Below, piece by piece: positions 42,301-50,149 of a DNA stretch of 64,000 nucleotides. Origin of the DNA: Sphaerolaimus hirsutus (lineage: Eukaryota > Nematoda > Chromadorea > Monhysterida > Sphaerolaimidae); NCBI GenBank assembly GCA_964036195.1, contig OZ038459.1, positions 2,477,206 through 2,541,205 on the forward strand, written 5' to 3'. The notes under the pieces are model-generated. The model saw nothing but the letters and a program-made list of their open reading frames with translations. It did not search any database and was not told where the DNA came from. The translations under genes were made by a program, and so were the position numbers. How positions within the stretch are numbered: the stretch's first letter is position 1; the number at the start of each line of letters is the position of its first letter.

Positions 42301-45300
42301 ATTTCTCACAGTCATGCTTGACGTCGAATTCTCCGTCAATACGCGACCATTGTCATACTTGTCAAACACAGACATTGGTGCAGCGATACTGCGCCCAATA
42401 CATTTTCTTTGGGGCACCCCACCACCATGTTACATGGATGAAAAACGTGAGTTGGAACTCGATTCCACCACGATTGAACCCATGCGAAAAATTCCAAAAG
42501 AGGAATGGGAAAAAATGACGGATGGATCTTTCAACCTCACACCCTCACAAATCGAAAAAACCTACACACTCACACCCCCACGTGTCAATGACGTCAACTG
42601 CATCGACAAAATTGCACTCAATTCTGTGCCTGAAAAGGACAGAGATGACATCACATTACTTTGGGACCAAATTCGTCACAATCGGGAAGTGCTTTGGTAC
42701 GAGTGGTCACGTCAATACATTGACCTACTCAAAGATCGAGCAAAAAATCAACGCTTGAAAAGAGGCACAATCAACGAAGCTCCCAAACGTGGCCAAGTGG
42801 TGTTAATCACAGACGATAAACAACCACGCGGCATGTGGCAAATGGGCCGCGTTCACGAAATACACGTGTCAAGCGATGGCAAAATACGTGCAGTCACAGT
42901 ATTGTCAAGTAACGGTCGTCGCACACGTAGATCTCCATCTAACCTAGTACCTCTTGAAATCGACACAGAGGACGGTGTTGAATATAAAATCGACACTGAG
43001 GTAAAGGATGATGATAATTCACAGCCTTCACCTGATAAGGGTGATGATTCACAAATGGATAAATCACATCAACAATCACAATCTTCACAGCAAGATGCAA
43101 GACGCGCAAACCCACGTCGAACATGTCGCTACACTGGCACATATTCGTTCTGGGGAAACGTGTCGCATTTAATGGCGCTTTCGTTGCTAATACAATCAAA
43201 ATTAGCCAACGCGCTCACATGGACAGATCAATATCACAAAACTTTTAATCTGTGCCATAAAACACGCACTGGGCACGCAATACAACTTCCGGAAAAAGTA
43301 ACATGTCACTTTCCTCAAGTCACAGCCATAGAGGATATTGTGGTATCCATATGGACGTTGCGTGTTCAGCCGCAAACAACACCAATTTATAGATGCTTTC
43401 AACAAGAGCATACTATAATCACGTATATGAGTCTGGTGGGCGGAAAAGCTATGCTGCCACCAGAAATCATTAAAAATCACAGAGTCACAACCTACGATTG
43501 CATGATCGCCTACCAAAATAAAACTTGGAAAGGCGAACCCTTAATAAAAATTGGTCATGCATTGTGGAGCACTAACAAATCACTTCACATCGATTATTGT
43601 TACTTTTGTCACAATCTGAGTAACACAGTAATGAACTTTCACATAGAGGAAGGTGTGGTCGCAAGTCTTGACGGAAAGAAAATAGTTTCCGAAATTCAAG
43701 ATCTGTCACATTGCAACCCACAAGCCGGCTATTGTTATGACAGCGACAATGGCGTCTCTTTATGGAATGCTACCGCATTCAACAAGCAGTGTGCATTCCA
43801 AGAGATTGGTCAATTTGATGCGCAATATTCACAAAATCATTACATAGTGGAAAAATTGCAAGCTGCATTTTCAGTCACATGGAGATCACAACAATTCCCA
43901 AATAATGCAGAATGCGTACCAAAAGACGCAAAATATATTGACCAGGGCTCGGCATTCATTCAATTTCTTCGATATCAACTTAAGAAATTGAAAAAGCCTC
44001 CAACCGAAAAAGCTCCTCTTCATTTCAAACTCGCACCAAATCTTGATGTTGGTGTATTTCACTTGCTCACAGCTCGTCAACAATACGAAGTTGACAAAAT
44101 TGCACATCTAGAACAAAAACAATTTGGATCTATCTGGCAACAATTATGTCACATCCGTCAGACCCAACTAGATATAATTCATGCAATTGTCACATTCAAT
44201 CCCACACTTGGCTTGCGAGCATTGCTAGGACGTCAAAATCTCTATGCTGAATGGCATGGAGATATATTAATGTTCTGGGATTGTAAACCAGTCACAGCAG
44301 AAATTATTTATTTTCAACACGAATATAACAATACTTGTTATAAATTTCTGCCGGTCAAAGTCACAAATCACCCACATATTATGTTCGTTGCTCCTGGCAC
44401 CAATGATCTGATCACACATTCACCAATAGATCATTGTCTCATGAAAGATCACAAATATTATCAATTAAATGATAATTCATGGGCCAACGAAAATGGACCA
44501 ACGAATTTGCACGTCACAAAACTCCCAATCGAATTAATTTGGGCTGGCTCGTGGAAACCATTCACACTGAATGTTTCCGGGTCACCAGGTGTAAGCATGA
44601 CTGACATTGCATTCAGTATCATGGCTGCACATCATCACTTTCAAAATTTGCAACGACTCGAACAACAAGTCACACGTTCAGTCGATTATATTGCAACAAA
44701 ATCCAACGATCCTAAAGCAGTGCAAGCATATATTGCAGGCATTGGCCAAGGGGTTGGTGCATATTTTGAAGGTGTAGGAAAAGAATTGGGTCACATCATT
44801 CACGGTAGTGTCACAGGTGGTGCGTCAGCATTAGATACGTTACTTACTGGGCCACTTCAAACAGCTGTGAACATCATACTCATTATTATCACAATTGCTT
44901 GTATTGGGTATATTGGTTATGTTTACATGCAGTGGCGGCTCGTAACCGGCAGGGGTATGCTGCCAGACATCAAGGGCTTTTTCCGAAGAAAGGGCAGAAG
45001 GGACAGAAGCCCAAACAACAGGGGCCCCCGCCCGTTCAACAAGGAAAAATCGGTAAGCGACGGCGACGTAACCGCCAGAAGAAGCCGGCAAGCGGTTTCA
45101 ACAAACCCGCTTTGTCAAACCAAATCGTCACACAATCGTCACAATCGTCAAGTTCGTCACAGTTACCTTCAAAGTTTGTCACACCCCTCAAACGAGTTTC
45201 TCCATTCAAACGGCTTTCAGGACGCACGGTACAGCCTAGATCGGATCCCCCGATCGGTTATAGTACCGAACGCGCCGAAGAAATCGAAATGGAGACGGGG

Positions 45301-46072
45301 GCGCGCCGGGTCACAAAACCTGCACCCTCCTGCGAGTCACAACCGCAGAGCTCGTCACCAAACGCCAGATTCACAGTCACCGAGCCTGTCACAACGGAAG
45401 TCACAATGGAAGACGCGATCCCTGACCGCGAGCCCTTGCAAAAGCGACTCAAGAGATTCGCTGGAGTCGCAGGGCTCCCAGGTGAGCAGAAATTGTCACA
45501 CGAAACATTTTCCTTTATACCCCAAACTTTTCACAAATTCAATAACATCAATCAAAAACTGGTCAAATCAAAAGTTAAACGATCTAAAAAGATCTGTGAC
45601 CTTCCTCAGACAAACACCTTCACAGTCCGACATAGAGCTCGGAGAGATGGAAGAAAGTCACGATCAAGAACTAGATCCCCCACCGTACCATTTGACCAAT
45701 TCAACTCAATCACTTCACAGTGTACGACCTCATTCACAACCTCCCATGTCCCCTTGCTATCAAGCCAACCGCTTGCAGCATCGGAGCAATGGCAGCCCAC
45801 CGAGCCGTCGAAGGCGATCGTCGACAAGACCGACGCGCTCCGACAAGCCTTCGAGAGGCTCGCCGAGGAATCTGAGAAGCTCCCCAACTGGCCGGGACGA
45901 CCAGCGGGGGCCCCAGAAGACCAGGCGCCCGGACACGGGGAAGGCAGCCAGCCTGAGGAGGATGCCGTCGAACCCATGGACGAGCATCATGAGGAGGGCC
46001 GGGAAAATGCCGGCGTCGAAGACGCCGACGATCTGCTACCACAGGAGTGATGAGAGTATCACAGGCGTTTGA
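36347..46072 (+). CDS. BEL/Pao Gag-Pro-RT-RNase H-IN-Env polyprotein (3,241 aa)
   Basis: Starts at ATG 36347 (gctATGG). Domains in order: Gag with a DUF1759-like core (about 203-285, WAAWWEIFRAQI); three CCHC-type knuckles (about 489-555); a PPSY motif (about 601); protease FFDTGCEYSYI (about 778); RT with LLADIEKAF (about 1143) and YVDN (about 1232); RNase H (CDASKDG about 1415, WTDST about 1504); integrase HHCC (about 1791-1840) and core D (IGIDYMG), D (WSDNAPAF), E (QGGVYERM) at about 1865-1960; a DUF5641-like C-terminal module (about 2144-2190). An Env-like part follows: a hydrophobic stretch (about 2270-2290), a Cys-containing ectodomain, a membrane helix (about 2840-2862, IILIIITIACIGYIGYVY) and a ~378-residue basic Ser/Arg/Pro-rich tail with PPPY (about 3112). 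The Env part has no stop separating it from pol, so it needs splicing or proteolysis. Its Env family is not recognised. Confidence 0.93.
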   Translation: MADERIRAQRAAAAAAMPASNVEEFDTAHPLTQHSRALTGVRNGVLQFTSKPIPKIVKDKSQPAAVNIRAAEEVLELLQAYGYQAEMKRSDLSTAMDKFTTTVQDYITSLDRDEDGAAEEIKSANAKLERALYSGSNNAMMLMDELESRIASAQAHIKSAERLILSLKGQSTVDLTTQPLSQPPYNNVNMGSSSQPSQPETLLKLPKIELAKYSGDPLEWAAWWEIFRAQIHDRANLSMGMKYTYLKLSLTGPAAELLAGLKGDGRDYITAVTMLQSNFGETHRVQAALWDKLYSLEKPSSRGDSLTNFTRTLLSTLNQLKERGESVDSGAVLRIIRGYLPDNIVLAVTEEHRNSMRTAVTGDTELTVVRFVDALTTIARARLDAMKTEQQSSQSSTVVQKSQNSSVKKPQNGGGWQQQKKKGNKSQNTFSKPKPIHNTVAFAGTNANAGKSQGKNKNSTQPPRTPAIGAISQKQSSQPAANYRQPKFECLFCGVKEHYTTDCPQYVTPRERTERLRALGDVCTRCTRRGHQAAQCTQQLSCYYCRQIGQHHGAFCPTRQAPARRQVNNSQNKAFVKATSANFVNAQVITTGAASSHAPPSYPPSQTEPMSVCVIPPDENDFRWRQNTLYQLDMDGPLDMGEWPRPANAQQAKAQEEARKYHSENELWTTLRANLIQEGTDMETVEAKIRGFQQKRYEVYPHLNPNQMSSSVPLQPSHRPTVEVLSAQAGYGNPNPATRQQAEQECEFDFAPIVRLQVAQASLINKDAELNRVTDPLLIFFDTGCEYSYIKASVANEYNFENKGDVVLQMNVFATKTPVTVNTFLVEAVMPIYKHVDNKGNMLQIPLTLRAVDNLATYACPPPLSQDDKTVIYIVYGEHAQEQFAEPLELTEMTDEFCHKLCQPDVVIGQDYYWKFDIRPTEIELPSGLIIVESILGLMLGGNASSQSFVTTPDISPHQFMVSCSSHASSAVAVGQETLFQFHSLESIGITDDPLSHDDDIAEQLILESITLDPETGRYSVDWPFKSTIQELPTNNAEAFRRFLSLLKRFRKDPDLFATYAKVISDQLHKGVIEPVYGSQDGLQEHILPHQPVLTPGRSTTCRIVYDGSAGKPSLNNCLFRGPVLTPLALGLMLRFRAGKVVLLADIEKAFLQIALHPKSRAFTKFYWLRDDTIPSHEDNIQMMQFTRVLFGLTCSPSILSTVIKYHLEEELAHMHPAETNERMKLELLLNSIYVDNLVISVDDDKYAIQLYRLIKAVFARANFNMREWMTNSPMVSEKIKPDDLNPKKSQYIKVMGLVYDHIEDTIAVPAPKKDFTLIVTATRRNLNKLLASTYDPIGVTAPALFRLKFRVSQIIQRCNITTWDELIEDPEADDLLDDLKRHLSSISQIKFPRSFHSFGIDVKAVTRPLELHVFCDASKDGYAVCAYLRQQAISPDEYGYEDDRYFSGFLTARTKLAPLPSKQGQPLTITRLELLGVTIGAQLIDYLHHELVELGGWKIHSNFLWTDSTVVIGWLYTAKPLATFVNNRVTKIHSLMSKHCIQICKVATKDNPADIASQGCTFDQLMIETMWFTGPTFLAEPFTSTMLDISQYQAQPVTEELAKGDIHISRPLYAGAVTSQPVSQPDSQPANALAQQVPVNLDPNLSQNVTPQNPFVESRQRHIPSNPFEIDIRRFSTLSKLLRTVVYLLRVKTYWLNRSMHKAAKRESEYLSKPITQADLNEAFRHVLRISQAEECASCISQAQLGKHHMLKWDAWNNLLYCVTRVSHKEHRNPSLFYYLPKTGWLTTLVVTHFHELAGHSGMLHTLADLREHCWLSSAKQVVAKILRKCVTCRKAEGGPFTLPDFHTLPVTRTQSQIKPFQHIGIDYMGPLVYSQNGTRHSQHILLLTCFSTRAIHLESTNSVSTADTIMALNRFISRRGMPDTIWSDNAPAFKNCVKMLPDVKWHFITANSPWQGGVYERMVGLVKRLLKKACGRRCLTWHEFLTVMLDVEFSVNTRPLSYLSNTDIGAAILRPIHFLWGTPPPCYMDEKRELELDSTTIEPMRKIPKEEWEKMTDGSFNLTPSQIEKTYTLTPPRVNDVNCIDKIALNSVPEKDRDDITLLWDQIRHNREVLWYEWSRQYIDLLKDRAKNQRLKRGTINEAPKRGQVVLITDDKQPRGMWQMGRVHEIHVSSDGKIRAVTVLSSNGRRTRRSPSNLVPLEIDTEDGVEYKIDTEVKDDDNSQPSPDKGDDSQMDKSHQQSQSSQQDARRANPRRTCRYTGTYSFWGNVSHLMALSLLIQSKLANALTWTDQYHKTFNLCHKTRTGHAIQLPEKVTCHFPQVTAIEDIVVSIWTLRVQPQTTPIYRCFQQEHTIITYMSLVGGKAMLPPEIIKNHRVTTYDCMIAYQNKTWKGEPLIKIGHALWSTNKSLHIDYCYFCHNLSNTVMNFHIEEGVVASLDGKKIVSEIQDLSHCNPQAGYCYDSDNGVSLWNATAFNKQCAFQEIGQFDAQYSQNHYIVEKLQAAFSVTWRSQQFPNNAECVPKDAKYIDQGSAFIQFLRYQLKKLKKPPTEKAPLHFKLAPNLDVGVFHLLTARQQYEVDKIAHLEQKQFGSIWQQLCHIRQTQLDIIHAIVTFNPTLGLRALLGRQNLYAEWHGDILMFWDCKPVTAEIIYFQHEYNNTCYKFLPVKVTNHPHIMFVAPGTNDLITHSPIDHCLMKDHKYYQLNDNSWANENGPTNLHVTKLPIELIWAGSWKPFTLNVSGSPGVSMTDIAFSIMAAHHHFQNLQRLEQQVTRSVDYIATKSNDPKAVQAYIAGIGQGVGAYFEGVGKELGHIIHGSVTGGASALDTLLTGPLQTAVNIILIIITIACIGYIGYVYMQWRLVTGRGMLPDIKGFFRRKGRRDRSPNNRGPRPFNKEKSVSDGDVTARRSRQAVSTNPLCQTKSSHNRHNRQVRHSYLQSLSHPSNEFLHSNGFQDARYSLDRIPRSVIVPNAPKKSKWRRGRAGSQNLHPPASHNRRARHQTPDSQSPSLSQRKSQWKTRSLTASPCKSDSRDSLESQGSQVSRNCHTKHFPLYPKLFTNSITSIKNWSNQKLNDLKRSVTFLRQTPSQSDIELGEMEESHDQELDPPPYHLTNSTQSLHSVRPHSQPPMSPCYQANRLQHRSNGSPPSRRRRSSTRPTRSDKPSRGSPRNLRSSPTGRDDQRGPQKTRRPDTGKAASLRRMPSNPWTSIMRRAGKMPASKTPTICYHRSDESITGV
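44899..46050 (+). CDS. Overlapping reading frame in the Env tail (383 codons)
   Basis: Open in the -1 frame relative to the polyprotein over the whole tail, ending 22 nt before the polyprotein stop. It begins at TTG, not ATG; the first ATG in frame is near 45289. Predicted product: basic in the first half (KRRRRNRQKK), acidic at the end, with a helix-like segment DALRQAFERLAEESEKL. Access would need splicing, -1 frameshifting or a non-AUG start. Consensus-like donors lie at about 45051 (TCG|GTAAGC) and 45481 (CAG|GTGAGC). It may also be a by-product of composition. No family recognised. Confidence 0.35.
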   Translation: MYWVYWLCLHAVAARNRQGYAARHQGLFPKKGQKGQKPKQQGPPPVQQGKIGKRRRRNRQKKPASGFNKPALSNQIVTQSSQSSSSSQLPSKFVTPLKRVSPFKRLSGRTVQPRSDPPIGYSTERAEEIEMETGARRVTKPAPSCESQPQSSSPNARFTVTEPVTTEVTMEDAIPDREPLQKRLKRFAGVAGLPGEQKLSHETFSFIPQTFHKFNNINQKLVKSKVKRSKKICDLPQTNTFTVRHRARRDGRKSRSRTRSPTVPFDQFNSITSQCTTSFTTSHVPLLSSQPLAASEQWQPTEPSKAIVDKTDALRQAFERLAEESEKLPNWPGRPAGAPEDQAPGHGEGSQPEEDAVEPMDEHHEEGRENAGVEDADDLLPQE

Positions 46073-46144
46073 TTTTGATTTTGTTTCACATCAGTTTGCC
46101 GAGATTGGCTGAGATAAAATTAAATTAAATTTAATTTTTATTCT

Positions 46145-46155
46145 AGTTTTGGGAG
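46145..46155 (+). other. Candidate polypurine tract
   Basis: agttttgggag directly precedes the 3' LTR. It is short and weak, but is the only purine-rich run at this position. Confidence 0.4.
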
Positions 46156-47255
46156 TGTGTAACATTATCGTAAAATGTAAAAACCTATAATATTTAAGTT
46201 AACTTTCTTATGTTCTCTTTTATATTCAATAATTCAACTCGTCAAGATTTCATTCATATTTACATTCCCATTTTTAACATCTTTACATTCACCATTTAAT
46301 ATCTCAAGCGATGTTGTTTACAACGTGCGCTTCACATCGCTCACATATTTAGATCTTAGTCATTGCTCACATTCCGCCACATTTCCTTGACAAGCAGCAC
46401 GCAAATACGCCGTCATGTTTATGTTAAGCGGCGGGCTCGCCCCGAGTGGGGGGCCGGGCCCGCGCGCCATTTCAAATGCTGTCTGGCTTGTCTCACATTT
46501 TCACTATCTTGCCAGTTTAGCTCGCTTTTCATCGGAGAAGCGAGCGGGCAAGGATTGAACTTTCACAATTGGAAATGTTGGGTAAAAATCGGAGATTAGA
46601 GCCGACCGATTGGCGCCAAACCAATCGCCATCGGTCTGGCCCTTAAAAGCCGATTTCACAGCTACAATCGGCAGTGTTTGCAACCTCGTCAACTTCACAC
46701 GAATCTCTTCCTAGGATCTAAATAAGCGCCGTAGTCACTTTATTAAGTCGCTTGTTTTTGGTGCTAAGTTTAACGCTTGGTGCTCTAAGTCACCTCAGTG
46801 CTTTATTTCACACCAGCGCTGTTTTGAGGTGCTTTATTCACAACCGCGCCACTTAATTCTCGCCTTTTGTCGTAATTAAGTGCCCTCTTTAAATTGCCTT
46901 ATTTCTCCGGTAATTAGAGCTTCTTTTACGTTTTATTTAAGTAATTAATTTAGTTGTAAATTAATTCCTTTGTTTACGTATACTTTTACATATATTGTAT
47001 TTAAATTTAATTCTTTGTATTTAATCGCCTAAATAAAAACGTTCGTCAAAACCTTTGGTAAACAATCTAAATTTGCTTCACACTAACTCACGTCAATTCA
47101 CTTCAACTCAACTAATCACATTCGATAAAATAACGGAACGTCAACTAGAGACGACGCTTCACGTCAACTTTCACTTGTTCACATTTGTCCTCTTCCTCGG
47201 TTAGGAATAGGAGCTGGTTCACAAGTCACTTCAACAAGTTCTGTATTATTTTACA
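46156..47255 (+). repeat. 3' LTR of the BEL/Pao element
   Basis: Same as 34968-36067 except for the two differences noted. AATAAA at 47032-47037. Confidence 0.93.
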
Positions 47256-47549
47256 CTGTTTAAATTCAAGAATGGACTTGCAGCAATTGTTAATGCAAAA
47301 GCCAGTTGACTGTGTGTCCAGCTGGTGAATTGATGGACCATTAATCTTGTCCTTTTTACAAAAGTATGATGAAACTGTAGAATACCATGAGTACTGATCA
47401 AAGGTTGGAGATCAAAGGCTAGTTTGTACATTTGCCATATTTTCTACATTCAATGCATAACTGCATGTGTGCACTGTGCAGTTATTTTTTGTAGGTGACC
47501 CTATTTAACGCTTTCTCAAAAGCAAAAGACAGGGCCATCTGAAAGAAAA

Positions 47550-47700
47550 AAATACACTTTCTGTACCCGGGTATTTTGCTCAGGAAAGTGTAAAAAAGTG
47601 TATGGGTATTTTATGAAAGTGTAAGTGTAAGTGTAAATATAAATACCCATTTACCCGGGTATTTCGGGTAAGTGTAAATACACTTTCGCAACTAGGTATG
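47550..47700. repeat. 'gtaagtgtaaatac' word array
   Basis: aaatacactttctgtacccgggtatttt is mirrored near 47665-47695, with gtaagtgtaagtgtaaat between. 47261-47549 shows nothing recognised. Confidence 0.5.
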
Positions 47701-48046
47701 CGAAATACCCCCTCAACATGCACCCTTTAGATTTATAGACCCCCCAATGGGGTAATGTTAACAATCAGAATGACTTAGACTCCATAAATCCATCAATTCA
47801 TGTGACTTATCGCTCTGCCTCTGTCTAATAAATGTTGTCACAGCCATATTATATAAGATCGCAAAAAATGCGAGCTAGTTTTTGGTTTATATGTGTGATA
47901 GTAATATAAAAACGCCTGGCGGTGATTCGTGGCGCTAGCGCCAAAGCAAGAAGCATCTTTGGCGCTCGATTCCACATTGCTGAAAAGTGTGTCATGGCGC
48001 TTTTGTCGCTTGGAGCCATATCTCTGTGGCGGCATCGGATCTTGGC

Positions 48047-48237
48047 TAGTGATGTAAAGGCACCGGGGCACCGGTGCCCCGGCGCTGGGCACGAAGGGCA
48101 CCAGCACCGGTGCTGGTGCGGTGTGGTGCCATGTTTTGGCCGGTGCCCATGGTGCCAGGTGCCCTTTCTGAGGAATGGCACCGGTGCCGGTGCGGTGCGG
48201 TGCGGTGCCATATTTCCCGGTGCCGTTTCCATCACTA
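48047..48237. mobile_element. Short hAT-like element, TAGTGATG ends, word ggcaccggtgcc
   Basis: Ends tagtgatgtaaaggcacc / ggtgccgtttccatcacta. Flanks atcttggc (48039-48046) and atgttggc (48238-48245) match 7 of 8. It lies in older ggcgct words (47930-48255). 48256-49265 has no recognised feature. Confidence 0.75.
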
Positions 48238-49265
48238 ATGTTGGCACCCTTGGCGCTTTTCACAACACTTCCCATTAGCAGTTACTTTTCATGTAAATTA
48301 GATATTTAACTTACCGCCGCTTGCCACATTACTCCGCAATTAGTCTGAGTAAAGTTGTCATTTTGTTTTATTGAATGTGTTTTTGAATTGCAAAAATGCG
48401 TAGAGCTCATAAGTTGATACATTGGCACCAATTCACGTGTGCTCTTTTGGGAATAAAACTATTTTTTGTGGACTTGTGCACCTAAATATGAAAAGAGCTC
48501 CGGCAGTCAGAGATGGACTTATGCATTTTAAATCGCCACCACTATATCTCGAGAACGACGTGGACTATAACCTTAATTTTTTGCTCTAAAATGTGAAAAC
48601 CTGCACGTGAAAGTCAAGTCCACGCTTAACTCTATTTTTCTGGATTTTGGAATGTTAGTCCCCCATATGGTGTCCATTAGAAACTGGGAAATTCGATCAC
48701 CCACACACGTGCCTTTTAGCCGGGCAACGACGATTTGTATTTATCACTTCATTTATCATGGTAATTGGAATTGAATGCGAAATTGCCAATTAATTTCTCG
48801 CGGCCGCCACGCCGCCCACCGGAGAAATTTGCAATGCTAAAACTAAAGATAATGTCAATTGTCATTGTCATTTAAATATTTAATCAAATAGTGTCGCATT
48901 TTATAAGGTACGTTTATTTTCAATGAAAACCGCGTGCCCACGCCCCGATTACCTAAATATCAATATTAACCGTATATAGCGTTCCGAAAATCTCGGGTGA
49001 TTTATATGTTTTGAAAATATCAGAAAATATCATTAATCTTGTTTTTATAGTCTCCGTTTTTTGGGAGAGATAAAATTATATTGGATTAAAATTCCTACTG
49101 CATTATCCATTTTTGTATTATTATTCATTATTAAAAACAACCATTTTTGAAACGCTAACCCCAATTAGTGAAGCCGATTCATTGGGGAAACTCATGTTTA
49201 TATCATTTATGACATGATCATTTATGAAAAAGTTCCACGGTAAAAAGTGATTAGATTTGCGGTTA

Positions 49266-49385
49266 CCGTATTTCCTCGAATACCCCCAATTCGAAAACGC
49301 TAGCAAATTTTGAGGGGTGGTTAATTCGAGTGGGTTTTCACCAGAAATTATCGTGAAGGATCGTATTTCGAGGGAATGCGGTAAT
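49266..49385. repeat. 'cctcgaatacccc' element
   Basis: taccgtatttcctcgaatac at the left and gtatttcgagggaatgcggta at the right. 49386-50010 is otherwise unrecognised apart from cagggttggttttagtaaaa at 49778, the left end of the 57015 family. Confidence 0.6.
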
Positions 49386-50149
49386 TATAAATCATGAAAA
49401 TGAATGATTTTGAAATATCGCATAACAAATATTGCAATATCGCATCGAATTAACAGTAATTTCACACTGAAATACTACCGTAAGTTACTTCCTTTTAATC
49501 AGTTTGCAATGTTCTCACTACATATATGGGTGAATTGTGTGCAGATATTTTCACATTTTTGCTGGTAAGATTTCAGCTGTCTTCTAAAAGCTCATTAACC
49601 CCCGCGTATTGCACTCGCTCTTATAGGAAACAGCCCACCGTAATGTGTTTTGATAAAACGATCATATTTATGTTGTATCCATAGTGACAATTTAATTAAA
49701 ACTGCAGGGAGTGATGACATATTAATAGAATTTACTTCCGTCTAAATGAACCTTAGAATAAAAGTGACCTTTAGCAGGGTTGGTTTTAGTAAAATCCTTT
49801 TTATTTAAATTTTTAGACAAATTGTACTAACATTGTATTTTATTTTTATTTTGTTTTATTTTATTCTGAAATGCCATTAATAAAATAAAAAGAAACCATT
49901 TTACTAAATTTTACATGCAGATGAATACAAAAAATTTGAACCTAGATTTGAACCTGCTAAATAAAGCATATTTCATTAAATGAATTGATAGAAACATGCT
50001 TGAAAATTTCAATGAAATAATAAACCCCCATGAATAATCACCCCTCTTGAATAGTTCCCCCTCAAAAAGTCTGGCGAAAAAATACTTCCCCAGGGGAATT
50101 TTTTGAGTAATGGCGGTATTACACTTCTTATCATGATATCAATGGCCCT

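Larger units (their letters stand above)
34968..47255 (+). mobile_element. Full-length BEL/Pao LTR element with env-like domain
   Basis: LTRs of 1,100 bp (34968-36067 and 46156-47255), TG...CA ends, exact 5-bp target duplication ctgtt (34963-34967 and 47256-47260). I noticed two LTR differences (near 35224/46412 and 36053/47241). One intact ORF carries Gag, protease, RT, RNase H, integrase and an Env-like region. Near-identical LTRs and an unbroken ORF indicate a young and possibly active copy. Confidence 0.95.
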
